From assembly GCA_002390845.1 (NCBI GenBank), contig DGQT01000040.1:54616-118615 (forward strand): 64,000 nt of DNA. The letters are read 5' to 3'. The notes beneath the pieces are model-generated. The model ran no database searches and was not told where the DNA came from. It saw only the letters and a program-made list of their open reading frames with translations. The stretch comes from Chitinophagaceae bacterium UBA4407. Lineage in GTDB: Bacteria > Bacteroidota > Bacteroidia > Chitinophagales > Chitinophagaceae. Made by a program: the position numbers and the translations under genes. This document shows, in pieces, positions 52,240 to 61,392 of this stretch; the stretch's first letter is position 1; each line of letters opens with the position of its first letter.

Positions 52240-52992
52240 TTAATAAAGTCCAGGTATAGGAAATCTATAGCCAACGAAATATTTTTTCCCATTTATCTCG
52301 AATGCTTGTTTCTCCCTTCTTTTTTTTATTAGTTTAGTTAGTTTAATAAAATATTTTTTATTTAAGAAAATGCTTGTCACATAGCCAGAAGTAACTTTTG
52401 TGTCCTCGCTATTTAAGTCGGGCCAACCCTTTGGCCATTGGATTGGTGTATCTGGCGAATGACTGTAATCTGATAACAAGACTTCAATTTTGTCTGGCGT
52501 CCAGTCTATGGCTCGTTCGTCGTTAAAATTCAAAACAAAATCATGAATGTCCAAAATTTGACGAGGAAACCGTTTTCGAAATTCATTACTTCGCAAATTC
52601 CCATAAACAGAAACCCGTACCATTGTGTCAAAGTTTATGTAAGCAATATATGAGGGCTGATCAGTAATGATGATTTTCATTTGCGAAGTGTCATCATTTG
52701 TCGCGTCAATGAATGTAGTATTCTTAAAAAATTTATCACTCAAGTTTAGCTCGTTAATTAAATCTTCTTTCTCTTGGTCACTAAGTTGGGTCTGTCTATA
52801 TTTTCCGCTTTTCCAGAACAGGACATTGCCTGTGTTGTAAAGTATGAATGGAGGACCACTAGCTCCCATATACATAGCCCATGGATCAGTAACTCTATAC
52901 CAAAAGATAGGTTTACCAAATGATGTGTCACTTTTCTGTCCAAATGAAATGTGTCCGCAAAATAGGATGCCAATTATGAGCAGTCTTGTCAT
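52240..52992 (-). CDS. Exported hypothetical protein (250 aa)
   Basis: A 250-residue protein with a signal peptide (LLIIGILFCGHISFGQ) and no family I recognise. It has the patterns PIFWYRVTDPWAMYMGASGP and YRQTQLSDQEKEDLINEL, and is mixed alpha/beta with many aromatic residues. It lies alone between an L and an R arm of the dispersed repeat, as do the VF530, NERD and GNAT genes. Confidence 0.72.
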   Translation of the reverse strand: MTRLLIIGILFCGHISFGQKSDTSFGKPIFWYRVTDPWAMYMGASGPPFILYNTGNVLFWKSGKYRQTQLSDQEKEDLINELNLSDKFFKNTTFIDATNDDTSQMKIIITDQPSYIAYINFDTMVRVSVYGNLRSNEFRKRFPRQILDIHDFVLNFNDERAIDWTPDKIEVLLSDYSHSPDTPIQWPKGWPDLNSEDTKVTSGYVTSIFLNKKYFIKLTKLIKKRREKQAFEINGKKYFVGYRFPIPGLY

Positions 52993-53154
52993 GTCTTTTT
53001 AGGGGGATGCAATTTTTATTGTGTTTGCATAAATAGCCGCTAACTCGCTAATATATGCAAGTTTTATTTTCCGTTCTTTTTATGTCTTCTTTATTAATAC
53101 GTTATCCATAGAGCAATATTTTATACGCAAGTTTTATCATCCTTTTTTACCCAG

Positions 53155-53240
53155 CTTAATTAAAAGCTCAACACATAATTCAATTGTACAAGAGTGCGAC
53201 GCAAGGAACGATCCCCAAAGAACGGCTGGCCGGCTCATAA
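53155..53240. repeat. Right arm of the dispersed repeat flanking the 250-aa gene (E23-R)
   Basis: AATTAAAAGCTCAACACATAAT, TTGTACAAGAGTGCGACGCAAG, GAACGATC, then GGCTGGCCGGCTCATAAAAA. Confidence 0.85.
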
Positions 53241-53254
53241 AAAATCATTTGAAT

Positions 53255-55201
53255 TTACTGCGCTTCGAGAAGATGAAAACCATAAGGCTCAATGATTAAA
53301 TATTCATGATCCATACCTACGGTAAAATATGCTTTGCTCCAGTGGTCATAAAGTTTGGCGGGTGCAGATCCGTACTCTTTAAACGCATACCACGTTAAGT
53401 AAGCAGGTGCATCGCTGAAATTAAACAGGCAGAACAAACGGGTATGCTCATTACTGCGCATGTAAGCCGCAATGTGAATATTGTAAGGCGTAAGCCAGGT
53501 AAGGTTTTTATGATCTGCAACCACGGCAAGTTTTTTTCTTACACTGATGAGGTGCTGTGTGCCTGAAAATATTCGTTGCTCAATAGTGCCGTTGATATCT
53601 GTTCTTGCGTTTTTATCCCAGTGGATAATGGGGCGGTGCATCCAGCGGTTATCGTAACTTTTTCCGGTATCATACAGGTAAGAATAATCGTTTGTGTAAC
53701 CAAGCTCATCACCATAAAAAATCATGGGCACACCGCCGATAAAAAAACTCTGCGCCTGCATCATTAATATTTTGCGGATGCTGAGTTCAACTTCATGTTC
53801 ATTGTTTTGTTCCAAGGCTTTTTCCAATCCGCACAAAGATGCCAGCGAACCGCTGATACGTGCATCCTGCGTTTTGGGATTCACAGAAAACAAGGCACCT
53901 TTTGCAGGCGAACTTTCAAGACTGCCAGAATAATAATTCTTTAAATATCTCCTGTGTTCATAAGCATTGAAGCCTGCATTTTCAATCATGTAATCATCGT
54001 AACCCAAACCAATATCATCATGGCAGCGGGTGTAGGTAATCCATGTGGTGCCGTAAGGTTTTTTAAGAATTTCGTGCTGTGCGGCAAGCATTACTTTTGT
54101 GTTGCCGGTTGCAAGTGCATCCCACTGAAGTGCCATCTGTGTGGCGTTGTAGGCGAAATCGCATTCCTTTGCTGTGGCTAAACCAGTGCCAAAATATTTC
54201 TGTATTTCTTTTGGCGCAACAATGGCTTCACCAAGTACAGCCATACCCGGAGTAGCAACCTGTATACATTGTTTTATCAGTTGTAAAATGGTATGTGCCT
54301 CCGGTAAATTCTGGCAAGTGGTGCCCAATTGCTTCCAGATAAATGCCGGGGCATCTATGCGCAAAATATCAATACCAAGATTCGCGTAAAAGAAAATATT
54401 ATCGAGCATATCTACAAATACGGCGGGGTTGGTATAATTCAAATCCCACTGATAATTGTGAAAAACCGTCATCACCCATTTGTTGCATTCTTCTATGTAA
54501 GTAAAACTACCCGGTGATGATTCAGGAAATACTTCGGGCATCGTTTTTTCAAATTCATCCGGCAGACTACGATCATTATACATATAAAAATAATCCTGGT
54601 AATACGCATCGCCCTGCTTTGCTTTTAATGCCCATTCATGCTGGCGGGAAGTATGGTTGAGCACAATATCAACCATCAGGTACATTTTCTCTTTACTCAT
54701 TTTTTTCTGCAGGTTTTTTAAATCCTGCAGCGTGCCAAAACGTTCGGCTACTTTTCTGAAATCTGAAACAGCGTAACCACCGTCGCTTTCACCTTCCGGA
54801 CTTTCGAATATGGGCATCAGGTGCAAAAAGTTTACACCAAGCTTTTCAAAATAATCCAGTTTCTCTTCCATGTTTTGCAGGTTGCCGCAGAAACGGTCAA
54901 CATACAAACTCATGCCCGTAATTTCATTACTTAAAAACCAAAAGCCTTGCTTTTGTTTATCTTCATCGCGTTGTTTTAGTGCAGTAGATCTTTTTTTATA
55001 CGCATCGGTAATGGTTACAATTAATTGCTTAAACATGCCATCAGCTTTTGGATGATGGCTGTACAGATCCATATACAAACTATGCAGTGCAGAAAGGTTT
55101 GCCATAAACCTCGTGTAAAATAAATTGTCCTTATCTGTTATATCGATTCCTGATTTTTGGAGATCGAGATTAACCTGCTGATGAAGATTATAATTGTACA
55201 T
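53255..55201 (-). CDS. Amylosucrase (GH13_4)
   Basis: A 648-residue cytoplasmic enzyme that transfers glucose from sucrose onto an alpha-1,4-glucan and releases fructose. It has the amylosucrase-specific N-terminal helical domain (about 1-90), then the GH13 barrel with SDGGYAVSDFR, VDIVLNHTS, the nucleophile Asp283 in DILRIDAPAFIWK, acid/base Glu325 in LGEAIVAP and Asp396 in RCHDDIGLG. Numbering is very close to characterised amylosucrases. It starts 15 bases after the PfkB kinase stop on the same strand, which fits fructose produced here being phosphorylated by that kinase. Confidence 0.93.
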   Translation of the reverse strand: MYNYNLHQQVNLDLQKSGIDITDKDNLFYTRFMANLSALHSLYMDLYSHHPKADGMFKQLIVTITDAYKKRSTALKQRDEDKQKQGFWFLSNEITGMSLYVDRFCGNLQNMEEKLDYFEKLGVNFLHLMPIFESPEGESDGGYAVSDFRKVAERFGTLQDLKNLQKKMSKEKMYLMVDIVLNHTSRQHEWALKAKQGDAYYQDYFYMYNDRSLPDEFEKTMPEVFPESSPGSFTYIEECNKWVMTVFHNYQWDLNYTNPAVFVDMLDNIFFYANLGIDILRIDAPAFIWKQLGTTCQNLPEAHTILQLIKQCIQVATPGMAVLGEAIVAPKEIQKYFGTGLATAKECDFAYNATQMALQWDALATGNTKVMLAAQHEILKKPYGTTWITYTRCHDDIGLGYDDYMIENAGFNAYEHRRYLKNYYSGSLESSPAKGALFSVNPKTQDARISGSLASLCGLEKALEQNNEHEVELSIRKILMMQAQSFFIGGVPMIFYGDELGYTNDYSYLYDTGKSYDNRWMHRPIIHWDKNARTDINGTIEQRIFSGTQHLISVRKKLAVVADHKNLTWLTPYNIHIAAYMRSNEHTRLFCLFNFSDAPAYLTWYAFKEYGSAPAKLYDHWSKAYFTVGMDHEYLIIEPYGFHLLEAQ

Positions 55202-55216
55202 ACTTCAGAAAAAACT

Positions 55217-56167
55217 TTACTTGAAAATATCGTTGCTTAAATGTTTAAATGCCTCCATGGCGCCAAGGTATTCACACGTTCTTGCACCGGCTTTGTTGGC
55301 ATTCAACACAATATGTTTCCAATCATCTGTTGATAATTCTTTAATGCCTTCTAATGTTTTGCCGCTCAACTGGTAAAGCACTGCACCAACAAATGCATCG
55401 CCTGCACCTGTTGTATCTACTGGAGTTACTGCAATACTAGGTACAATAAAAGTTTCTTTATTCATACCCAGCAATGTACCTTCTTTGCCAAGTGTTATTG
55501 CAAAGGCCGACGTTGTTTTCTCAAGCAATACATCTACGGCATCATTCAATGTAACGCAGCCTGTAATTAACATCGCCTCTTCATCACTTACTTTAAAAAA
55601 GTGACAGCTCTGCAAAAAATTCCAGCTTTGATCTATGAAAGTCTGGTCATTGTTTTTAAATAAAAGGTGCCTGTAATTAGGGTCGAAACTGATGAATATA
55701 TTCAACTGCAATGCCCTTTGTAAAAGTCCCTGGTATGCAGCCTGTAAAGGCCCAGGAAGAAAACCTGTTGCAGAACCAAAGTGAATGATGGATACATCGT
55801 CAAGGTCTATTGCTTCTACTTCACTACGGGTTAGCTGACTATCGGCACCGCGGTTGAAATAGAAATCGCGTTCACCATTTTCCATTAAAGAAACGAATGC
55901 GAAAGTGGTAAAATAATTTTCATCCTGCAGTACCCATTTGGTGCTTACACCAAAGGATTGCATTACATCAATCAAATGTTTGCCGAATGGGTCAATGCCC
56001 ACTTTGGCTGCAAGTTCTACCGTGCCGCCAAGCGCTGCAATAGCCGCAGCCACATTGGTTGGTGCACCACCCGCTTTCTTTAAAAAGTTATTTCCTTCGC
56101 TAAGCGATTTGCCTTTGTCGACACAGATCATGTCGATCAAAGCTTCACCGATACAGAGTATTTTCAT
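55217..56167 (-). CDS. PfkB-family carbohydrate kinase, probable fructokinase
   Basis: A 316-residue ribokinase/PfkB-family sugar kinase. The N-terminal motif is KKAGGAPTNVAAAIAALGG; the C-terminal signature DTTGAGDAFVGAVLYQ contains the catalytic Asp and anion hole. It is placed between an MFS sugar transporter and amylosucrase (15-base gap to the latter), so fructose is the expected substrate. The start ATG at 56167 gives MKILCIGEALIDM; an upstream extension runs through the dispersed repeat E24 and is not used. Confidence 0.92.
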   Translation of the reverse strand: MKILCIGEALIDMICVDKGKSLSEGNNFLKKAGGAPTNVAAAIAALGGTVELAAKVGIDPFGKHLIDVMQSFGVSTKWVLQDENYFTTFAFVSLMENGERDFYFNRGADSQLTRSEVEAIDLDDVSIIHFGSATGFLPGPLQAAYQGLLQRALQLNIFISFDPNYRHLLFKNNDQTFIDQSWNFLQSCHFFKVSDEEAMLITGCVTLNDAVDVLLEKTTSAFAITLGKEGTLLGMNKETFIVPSIAVTPVDTTGAGDAFVGAVLYQLSGKTLEGIKELSTDDWKHIVLNANKAGARTCEYLGAMEAFKHLSNDIFK

Positions 56168-56181
56168 AACAATCGTTTTAT

Positions 56182-56350
56182 ATTTTTTTGAGCCGTGCTT
56201 AGGGATCATTGATGATCGTTCCTTGCGTCGCACTCTTGTACACTTGACGCTTCGGTCGACAGTCGACGGTCAACTGTCGACCGATAATCCGAAAGTACAA
56301 GAGTGCGACGCAACGGAAGCTTCATAGAACTACTTTGGCCGGGTTCATAA
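56182..56350. repeat. Dispersed inverted-repeat element E24 with a GTCGAC palindrome inside
   Basis: The left TTTTTTTGAGCCGTGCTTAG, GATGATCGTTCC, TTGCGTCGCACTCTTGTAC; the right GTACAAGAGTGCGACGCAAC, GGAAGCTTCATAG ending TGGCCGGGTTCATAAT. The interior has a perfect 11-bp stem CGGTCGACAGT (56253-56263) / ACTGTCGACCG (56273-56283). Confidence 0.9.
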
Positions 56351-56357
56351 TTCTTTC

Positions 56358-57704
56358 CTAATGTCCTGCGCCCATTGGTATTACTGCATCTTCGCTGGGT
56401 TTGTTGTTTTTCATCCGCAGCGTTAATGCAGATGCAATCAACAGAAAAGTAGCTGCGAAATAAATGGCATTTACCGGCTCTTTATCTAAAAAATTATTGA
56501 ATATAAAACCAAAACTAAGTGAGTAAACAAGCATGGGCAACACGATCATCATATTGATGATGCCCATGTAAACGCCATACCTGCTTTTGGGAATATCGTT
56601 TACGATCAGCAAATACGGAACACCCATCATACTGGCCCATGCAATACCAAAGCCAATAAGTGGAATAAATACAAGGTATCTATCTGCGATGTGCGGAAAA
56701 GTAAAAAGTGCCAGAGATGCCAGCAACAAACAAATGCAATGCACCATTTTAGCACCTTTCTTTTTTGCAAACCAGACCAATGCAAAAGCTGATAAAAAGG
56801 TGATGATATTTGTCCAGCCACTGATAAGGCCACCCCATCCAACAGCTTCCTGGTACACTTTGTTTGCTGCTGAACTATCGGTTGTATTAAAGATGGTTTT
56901 CGCAATGGTGAGGTCTTTAAAATCCCAGTAACACTTTAATGCAAACCATTGAAACAGGTACACAAAAAAAAGCCCCCACATATTTGCCGGCATATCTTTA
57001 ATGGCATGGATTATTTCGATAAAAGGTGTTGACAGGCTTATTTTTTTGCTCCTCAATTCGGCGAGTTCGGCATCTGTTGGCGGTATTTCGGGCGTAGTTT
57101 TATTGCTCCATAAAACACTGGTAATACTGCAGAATGCACCAAAGAAAAAAGAGGCGTATACCCAATAAGGAATGCCGTTTGAATTTTCTTTTGTTAAGAA
57201 TGGGATCAACTGAAAGAGGAACAAAGAAAGTGTACCAAGTGTTTGGCCAAACCCTGTAAAAAAACTTTGTGCAAGAAAACCTGTTGGCTGCTGCTCGGGT
57301 GAAAGTTTATCGGCCACAAAAGCACGGTAAGGTTCCATGGCAGTATTGTTGGCTGCGTCTAATATCCAGAGTAAACCTACCGCCATCCACAATGCCTGGC
57401 TAAAGGGAAACAGAAATAAACAAATGCTGCAGAACAAAGCACCTACTAAAAAATAAGGTTTTCTGCGGCCCCAGCGCGGGTGCCATGTCTTGTCACTCAT
57501 AGCGCCAATAATGGGTTGTATCAACAAACCAGTAACTGGTCCGGCAATCTGCAACAATGGTAAATCGCCGTTTTGTGCACCTAAAAATTTATAAATAGGG
57601 TTTACAGCATTTTGCTGTAAAGCAAAACTGTATTGAATGCCGAAGAACCCCACATTCATATTAATGATCTGCCAGAATGTGAGCGTAGGTTTTTTAAATG
57701 TCAT
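56358..57704 (-). CDS. MFS sugar transporter (GPH/SLC45-like), probable sucrose importer
   Basis: A 448-residue 12-helix major facilitator. The loop MSDKTWHPRWGRRKPYFLVG is the GPH/SLC45-type signature shared with sucrose/H+ symporters, and WILDAANNTAMEPYRAFVAD follows helix 4. Together with the downstream PfkB kinase and amylosucrase it forms a sucrose uptake and use module. Repeat E24 separates it from the kinase gene. The start ATG at 57704 lies 143 bases from the divergent histidine kinase gene. Confidence 0.88.
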   Translation of the reverse strand: MTFKKPTLTFWQIINMNVGFFGIQYSFALQQNAVNPIYKFLGAQNGDLPLLQIAGPVTGLLIQPIIGAMSDKTWHPRWGRRKPYFLVGALFCSICLFLFPFSQALWMAVGLLWILDAANNTAMEPYRAFVADKLSPEQQPTGFLAQSFFTGFGQTLGTLSLFLFQLIPFLTKENSNGIPYWVYASFFFGAFCSITSVLWSNKTTPEIPPTDAELAELRSKKISLSTPFIEIIHAIKDMPANMWGLFFVYLFQWFALKCYWDFKDLTIAKTIFNTTDSSAANKVYQEAVGWGGLISGWTNIITFLSAFALVWFAKKKGAKMVHCICLLLASLALFTFPHIADRYLVFIPLIGFGIAWASMMGVPYLLIVNDIPKSRYGVYMGIINMMIVLPMLVYSLSFGFIFNNFLDKEPVNAIYFAATFLLIASALTLRMKNNKPSEDAVIPMGAGH

Positions 57705-57819
57705 ATAGCAATCAGTTATGTGTAATTAACCACGAATCGTATTTAAAATTACTGATATGGTTTGAAATTATGCTAATGCGGTAAGAATGAAATGAGTTAT
57801 ACATTTGTAAGATACGTAT

Positions 57820-57829
57820 CAAACGTTTG
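57820..57829. promoter_or_regulatory. Candidate LacI-type operator CAAACGTTTG
   Basis: A perfect 10-bp palindrome with the AAnCGnTT-like core preferred by LacI-family regulators, immediately next to another palindrome GATACGTATC (57811-57820). It lies in the divergent gap between the sugar transporter (start 57704) and the histidine kinase (start 57848). Alternatively AACGTTTG is a -7 box for the kinase gene. No LacI-family regulator is encoded in this window. Confidence 0.4.
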
Positions 57830-57847
57830 CGGTGAACAACTTTTAAT

Positions 57848-58828
57848 ATGATCTCATTTTTCAGAAAAAGAAAGCTGGCTTTTATAACAATCGTGTATTG
57901 GTTCCTGCTGGTATTTATTGTGGCTGCATGGGTGTGGTGGTTTATCTCGCTGGAAAAACAAAACAAACAGATGTTTGACTACCGCTCCGCGCAACTAAAC
58001 AAAGATGACCCTGCATATACTCAAAAACTTTTTGAAATAAATGATCAGCGTGAACGCAAGACTGCCCAGTTTATTAGTGAAGGCATTACCTTTCTTTTGG
58101 TAACACTGGTTAGCGCAGTATTTGTTTACCGTGCAACGAAAAGGCAAATAATGTTATCGCTGCAGCAACAGAATTTTATGATGTCGGTTACGCACGAATT
58201 AAAAACACCGATTGCTGTAACCCAGTTAAACCTGGAAACCCTGCAAAAAAGAAAGCTTGATGAAACACAGCAAAACAAATTAATTGCAGTGGCATTACAG
58301 GAAACAAACCGGCTGAATGTACTTACCAATAACATTCTTATCGCTGCCCAGCTTGAATCAGGAAACTATGCAATCATTAAGCAAAAGGTAAATTTTACTG
58401 AATTGGTGAATGGCTGTGCCAAAGATTTTGCAGTACGTTTTCCAAAGCGTAATGTTATAAAAAATATTACAGAAAATGTTTTTATCGAGGGCGAATCAAT
58501 GCTGTTGCAAATGCTGGTAAACAACCTGCTTGAAAATGCCGATAAATACTCATCACCACAGAAAAACATCATTGTTATATTAACAACGCAACAGGATAAA
58601 GCTCTACTACAAATAATTGACGAAGGAGAAGGCATCACTGAAACAGAAAAGAAAAAAGTTTTTGAAAAATTTTATCGTTCCGGAAACGAAGCTACACGCA
58701 CAACCAAAGGCACAGGTCTTGGGCTGTATCTTTGTAAAAAAATTGTACAGGACCATAAAGGCGATTTAGCATTAAAAGACAATACGCCGCATGGCTGCAT
58801 CTTTACAGTAACACTTCACACAATATGA
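57848..58828 (+). CDS. Sensor histidine kinase of a two-component system
   Basis: A 326-residue membrane kinase with two helices (AFITIVYWFLLVFIVAAWVWWF; FLLVTLVSAVFVYRA) enclosing a short periplasmic segment of about 55 residues. The HisKA domain has SVTHELKTPIAVT with phospho-acceptor His116. The ATPase domain has the N box NLLENADKY, G1 IDEGEGI, F box FEKFYRSG and G2 GTGLGLYLC. Its stop overlaps the response regulator start by four bases (ATGA), indicating an operon and a cognate pair. Confidence 0.94.
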   Translation: MISFFRKRKLAFITIVYWFLLVFIVAAWVWWFISLEKQNKQMFDYRSAQLNKDDPAYTQKLFEINDQRERKTAQFISEGITFLLVTLVSAVFVYRATKRQIMLSLQQQNFMMSVTHELKTPIAVTQLNLETLQKRKLDETQQNKLIAVALQETNRLNVLTNNILIAAQLESGNYAIIKQKVNFTELVNGCAKDFAVRFPKRNVIKNITENVFIEGESMLLQMLVNNLLENADKYSSPQKNIIVILTTQQDKALLQIIDEGEGITETEKKKVFEKFYRSGNEATRTTKGTGLGLYLCKKIVQDHKGDLALKDNTPHGCIFTVTLHTI

Positions 58829-59532
58829 GTAACGGAAACAAAGCGAATATACTGTTGGTTGAAGATGAAGAAAACCTGCATGAAGCATTAAAGCTAAACC
58901 TTGAACTGGAAGGATATGCTGTTAGTTCTGCCTTTGATGGAACTACTGCGCTAAAAGCTGTGCAGGATGAATATTTCGATTTAATTATCATGGATATTAT
59001 GCTGCCAGGTATTGACGGTATTACAATTACAGAAAACATTCGCGTACAGCAAAATGAAGTGCCCATACTTATGCTGAGTGCCAGGAATAGCGGTGCAGAC
59101 AGGGTGCTGGGTTTAAAGAAAGGCGCCGATGATTATTTAACCAAACCTTTTAACCTTGAAGAATTATTGTTGCGTGTAGAAAAGCTGATAGAAAAGAACA
59201 AAAAGATACAGGTAAAAGAAACCATTGGCGATACATACGAATTTGCAGGCAATAAAATTGATTTTAAAGCACAGCAGGCTTCAACCTGGAATGGTAATAT
59301 TATCAATCTCAGCAAGAAAGAAGCTCAACTTTTAAAATTGCTGATCGAGAATAAAAACGATGTGGTTACCCGCGAAAAAATACTGCAGATGGTTTGGGGT
59401 TATAATGTGTATCCCACAACAAGAACCATTGATAATTTTATCCTGAGCTTTCGTAAATATTTTGAACAGGACAGCCGCAACCCAAAACACATTCATTCCG
59501 TTCGCGGCATGGGTTATAAATTTACTGAGTAG
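58825..59532 (+). CDS. OmpR-family response regulator
   Basis: A 235-residue DNA-binding regulator. The receiver domain has acidic residues in LLVEDEEN, phospho-acceptor Asp57 in LIIMDIMLPGIDG, Ser/Thr in MLSARN and Lys in YLTKPF. The C-terminal winged helix includes LSKKEAQLLKLLIENKNDVV, REKILQMVWG and TIDNFILSFRKYFEQD. It overlaps the kinase gene by 4 bp. No target is indicated by the sequence. Confidence 0.94.
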   Translation: MSNGNKANILLVEDEENLHEALKLNLELEGYAVSSAFDGTTALKAVQDEYFDLIIMDIMLPGIDGITITENIRVQQNEVPILMLSARNSGADRVLGLKKGADDYLTKPFNLEELLLRVEKLIEKNKKIQVKETIGDTYEFAGNKIDFKAQQASTWNGNIINLSKKEAQLLKLLIENKNDVVTREKILQMVWGYNVYPTTRTIDNFILSFRKYFEQDSRNPKHIHSVRGMGYKFTE

Positions 59533-59544
59533 ATTATTCAGGAA

Positions 59545-59710
59545 TTTTGTTAACCAACTGCATTGCTACTATCATCGCCTGTTGTGTCACTCACTTGTAC
59601 GTTCGGAACATTAGCCGACGGTCAACGGTCAACGGTCGACCGAAGAATCAACAGCCGAAGTGTGCGACGCAATAAAAGCTTCATAGAAATCCTATAGCCC
59701 GGCTCAAAAA
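59545..59710. repeat. Dispersed inverted-repeat element E25 (type II left, type I right) with ACGGTCA tandem inside
   Basis: The left CATCGCCTGTTGTGTCACTC, ACTTGTACGTTCGG; the right GAAGTGTGCGACGCAAT, AAAAGCTTCATAG ending TATAGCCCGGCTCAAAAAAA. The interior carries ACGGTCA in tandem (59618-59638). Confidence 0.85.
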
Positions 59711-59731
59711 AATGTATTTAAAAAAAATTAT

Positions 59732-61162
59732 TTAAGCTGAACTGTAAAGTTTTTTTATTACACTGGTTAGCTCAAAGTAAAGCTGATCCTGTATATTATC
59801 TTCTGCCAGGGGCGAATACAGGTTGCGGTTACTGGTATCGAAAATATGTTCGCAGGTTGCTGATATATCTGCAAACTCATGATTTTTTTTAAGTAGTTCG
59901 ATTAATTCCTGCTCGCTGGAGATGATTGTATTCAAGCGGCCTTGCAACGCCACTATAAGAAAAGATTTACATTTTAATAAAAAATTACCCGAACCTGTAA
60001 GTGCACCTAAACTATTGAGTTCAGTAAATATTTCATCAGTATTTTTTTTTGCTGGCTCTGGCTTTACTTCCACTAAAATCTGCACAGGTTGCCTTGATTT
60101 TAACAACTTTTCAGCCGAGGCTTTCCGTTGTTTAAAATATGAAGAGAGCATCAGCGCAGTAATAACTGTTAAGGCAATAGCACCTACAATCCAGAGATAT
60201 TTTTTGTTGGTGATATCCTCAGTAACAACATCTTTCATCTGCTCATCGTGGCTTATGGCCTTTGTAAATGTAACGGCCAATGGTTCTGTGTTTATGGTCT
60301 TATAGGCCTGAAGCGACGCATCAAAATAAGAAAACAAAATCGGTGGGATTGTAACAGTTCCTTCGCCGGTGCCGATAAAAGGAATATCAAAATTGGCATA
60401 ACCATTTACCGGATAATTTTCTACATCAACATACTGCGTATCAGAACCATCAAAATGCTCTGTGCCCTGTGGCCATTGTACTACCGGTGAACGTATGCCC
60501 GCAATATTGCCATTGCCTTTTACTTTTATATGCAGCACCACATTTTCTCCAACAGGTACATTGTTGCTGTCAACATTTGCAGCGATATTAAAATTGCCGA
60601 CCAGGCCAGAAAACCCCATTGGTTTATTTAATGCAGGCAAAACTTTTACTTCTACTTCCAGCGCTTTGCTGGTTAATGTGACCGAAAAATTTTCAACATT
60701 GCCGCTGTTAAAATTAACCAGTTGCACAACGCTTTCTACCGCAGCTTCGCCCAGCAGCAGCGTGCCTTCCTGTAATGGTGTTACCTGTATTTTACGCATG
60801 GTAAACACATGAAACTGTTTGCCTTTAACGGTTTCATCGTGCGGGTCTTTATCGGCTAACAATTCCAGTATGCTGCACCCGCTAAAAGCAGGCTGTTTAC
60901 TTACCCTTGCCTGGCTGTTTAAAGCAGTATATAATTTATAGGTAACCAGGAAAGGCTCGCCTGCATAAACGTTTTTTTTTGCTGCGGTTGCTTCTACAAA
61001 AATATTTTTCCTGATAAAATCCTCGGGTTTTTCATTCGAATGTAATAAAGGCAATTGTGTACCCGTGCCATCGAGCAGCGACGGCAACTGAGCAGGAGGC
61101 TGCTGCGCAAACAAAGCGGAGCAACTCAGCAGCATTGCAAAGAGTACAACAATCTTATTCAT
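59732..61162 (-). CDS. BatD family (oxygen tolerance) protein
   Basis: A 476-residue exported membrane protein of the BatD family. Signal peptide MNKIVVLFAMLLSCSALFAQ. The periplasmic part is made of immunoglobulin-like domains: RKNIFVEATAAKKNVYAGEP, PVGENVVLHIKVKGNGNIAG and the typical GTGEGTVTIPPILFSYFD. One transmembrane helix (YLWIVGAIALTVITALML) precedes a cytoplasmic tail. The usual batA/batB/batC partners are absent here, so it is isolated. The start is the ATG at 61162. Confidence 0.88.
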   Translation of the reverse strand: MNKIVVLFAMLLSCSALFAQQPPAQLPSLLDGTGTQLPLLHSNEKPEDFIRKNIFVEATAAKKNVYAGEPFLVTYKLYTALNSQARVSKQPAFSGCSILELLADKDPHDETVKGKQFHVFTMRKIQVTPLQEGTLLLGEAAVESVVQLVNFNSGNVENFSVTLTSKALEVEVKVLPALNKPMGFSGLVGNFNIAANVDSNNVPVGENVVLHIKVKGNGNIAGIRSPVVQWPQGTEHFDGSDTQYVDVENYPVNGYANFDIPFIGTGEGTVTIPPILFSYFDASLQAYKTINTEPLAVTFTKAISHDEQMKDVVTEDITNKKYLWIVGAIALTVITALMLSSYFKQRKASAEKLLKSRQPVQILVEVKPEPAKKNTDEIFTELNSLGALTGSGNFLLKCKSFLIVALQGRLNTIISSEQELIELLKKNHEFADISATCEHIFDTSNRNLYSPLAEDNIQDQLYFELTSVIKKLYSSA

Positions 61163-61174
61163 AAATATTGAGCA

Positions 61175-61182
61175 CAAAAATA
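61175..61182 (-). promoter_or_regulatory. Candidate -7 box TATTTTTG for batD
   Basis: On the minus strand TATTTTTG, an exact TAnnTTTG match, lies 12 bases before the ATG at 61162, implying a very short leader. No -33 TTTG was found. Confidence 0.4.
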
Positions 61183-61283
61183 AATCCTTGCTTCCGGTAA
61201 TTGCCTGTAGCGCGGTTAATGATGGGTTAAAGAATAACCAACATTCTAAAGGTGCAAAAAGTTTTATTGAAATGGTGTTTTAT

Positions 61284-61382
61284 AATTGTGAGCCGGAGGA
61301 AGGAATATAAATGAAGCTTTTGTTGCGTCGCACACTGGTACGGTTAGATATTCTGGTCAGCTTTTATCTAAGCGTAGCTATT
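61284..61382. repeat. Left arm of the dispersed repeat flanking the GNAT gene (E26-L)
   Basis: AATTGTGAGCCGGAGGAAGG, AATGAAGCTTTT, GTTGCGTCGCACACTGGTAC, then GGTTAGATATT and CAGCTTTTATCTAAGCGTAGC. Confidence 0.83.
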
Positions 61383-61392
61383 CAAATTTATT

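Noticed and set aside
57811..57820. GATACGTATC as a second independent operator
   Set aside because: A 10-bp A/T-rich palindrome directly abutting the CAAACGTTTG site is too short to call on its own; kept only as context.
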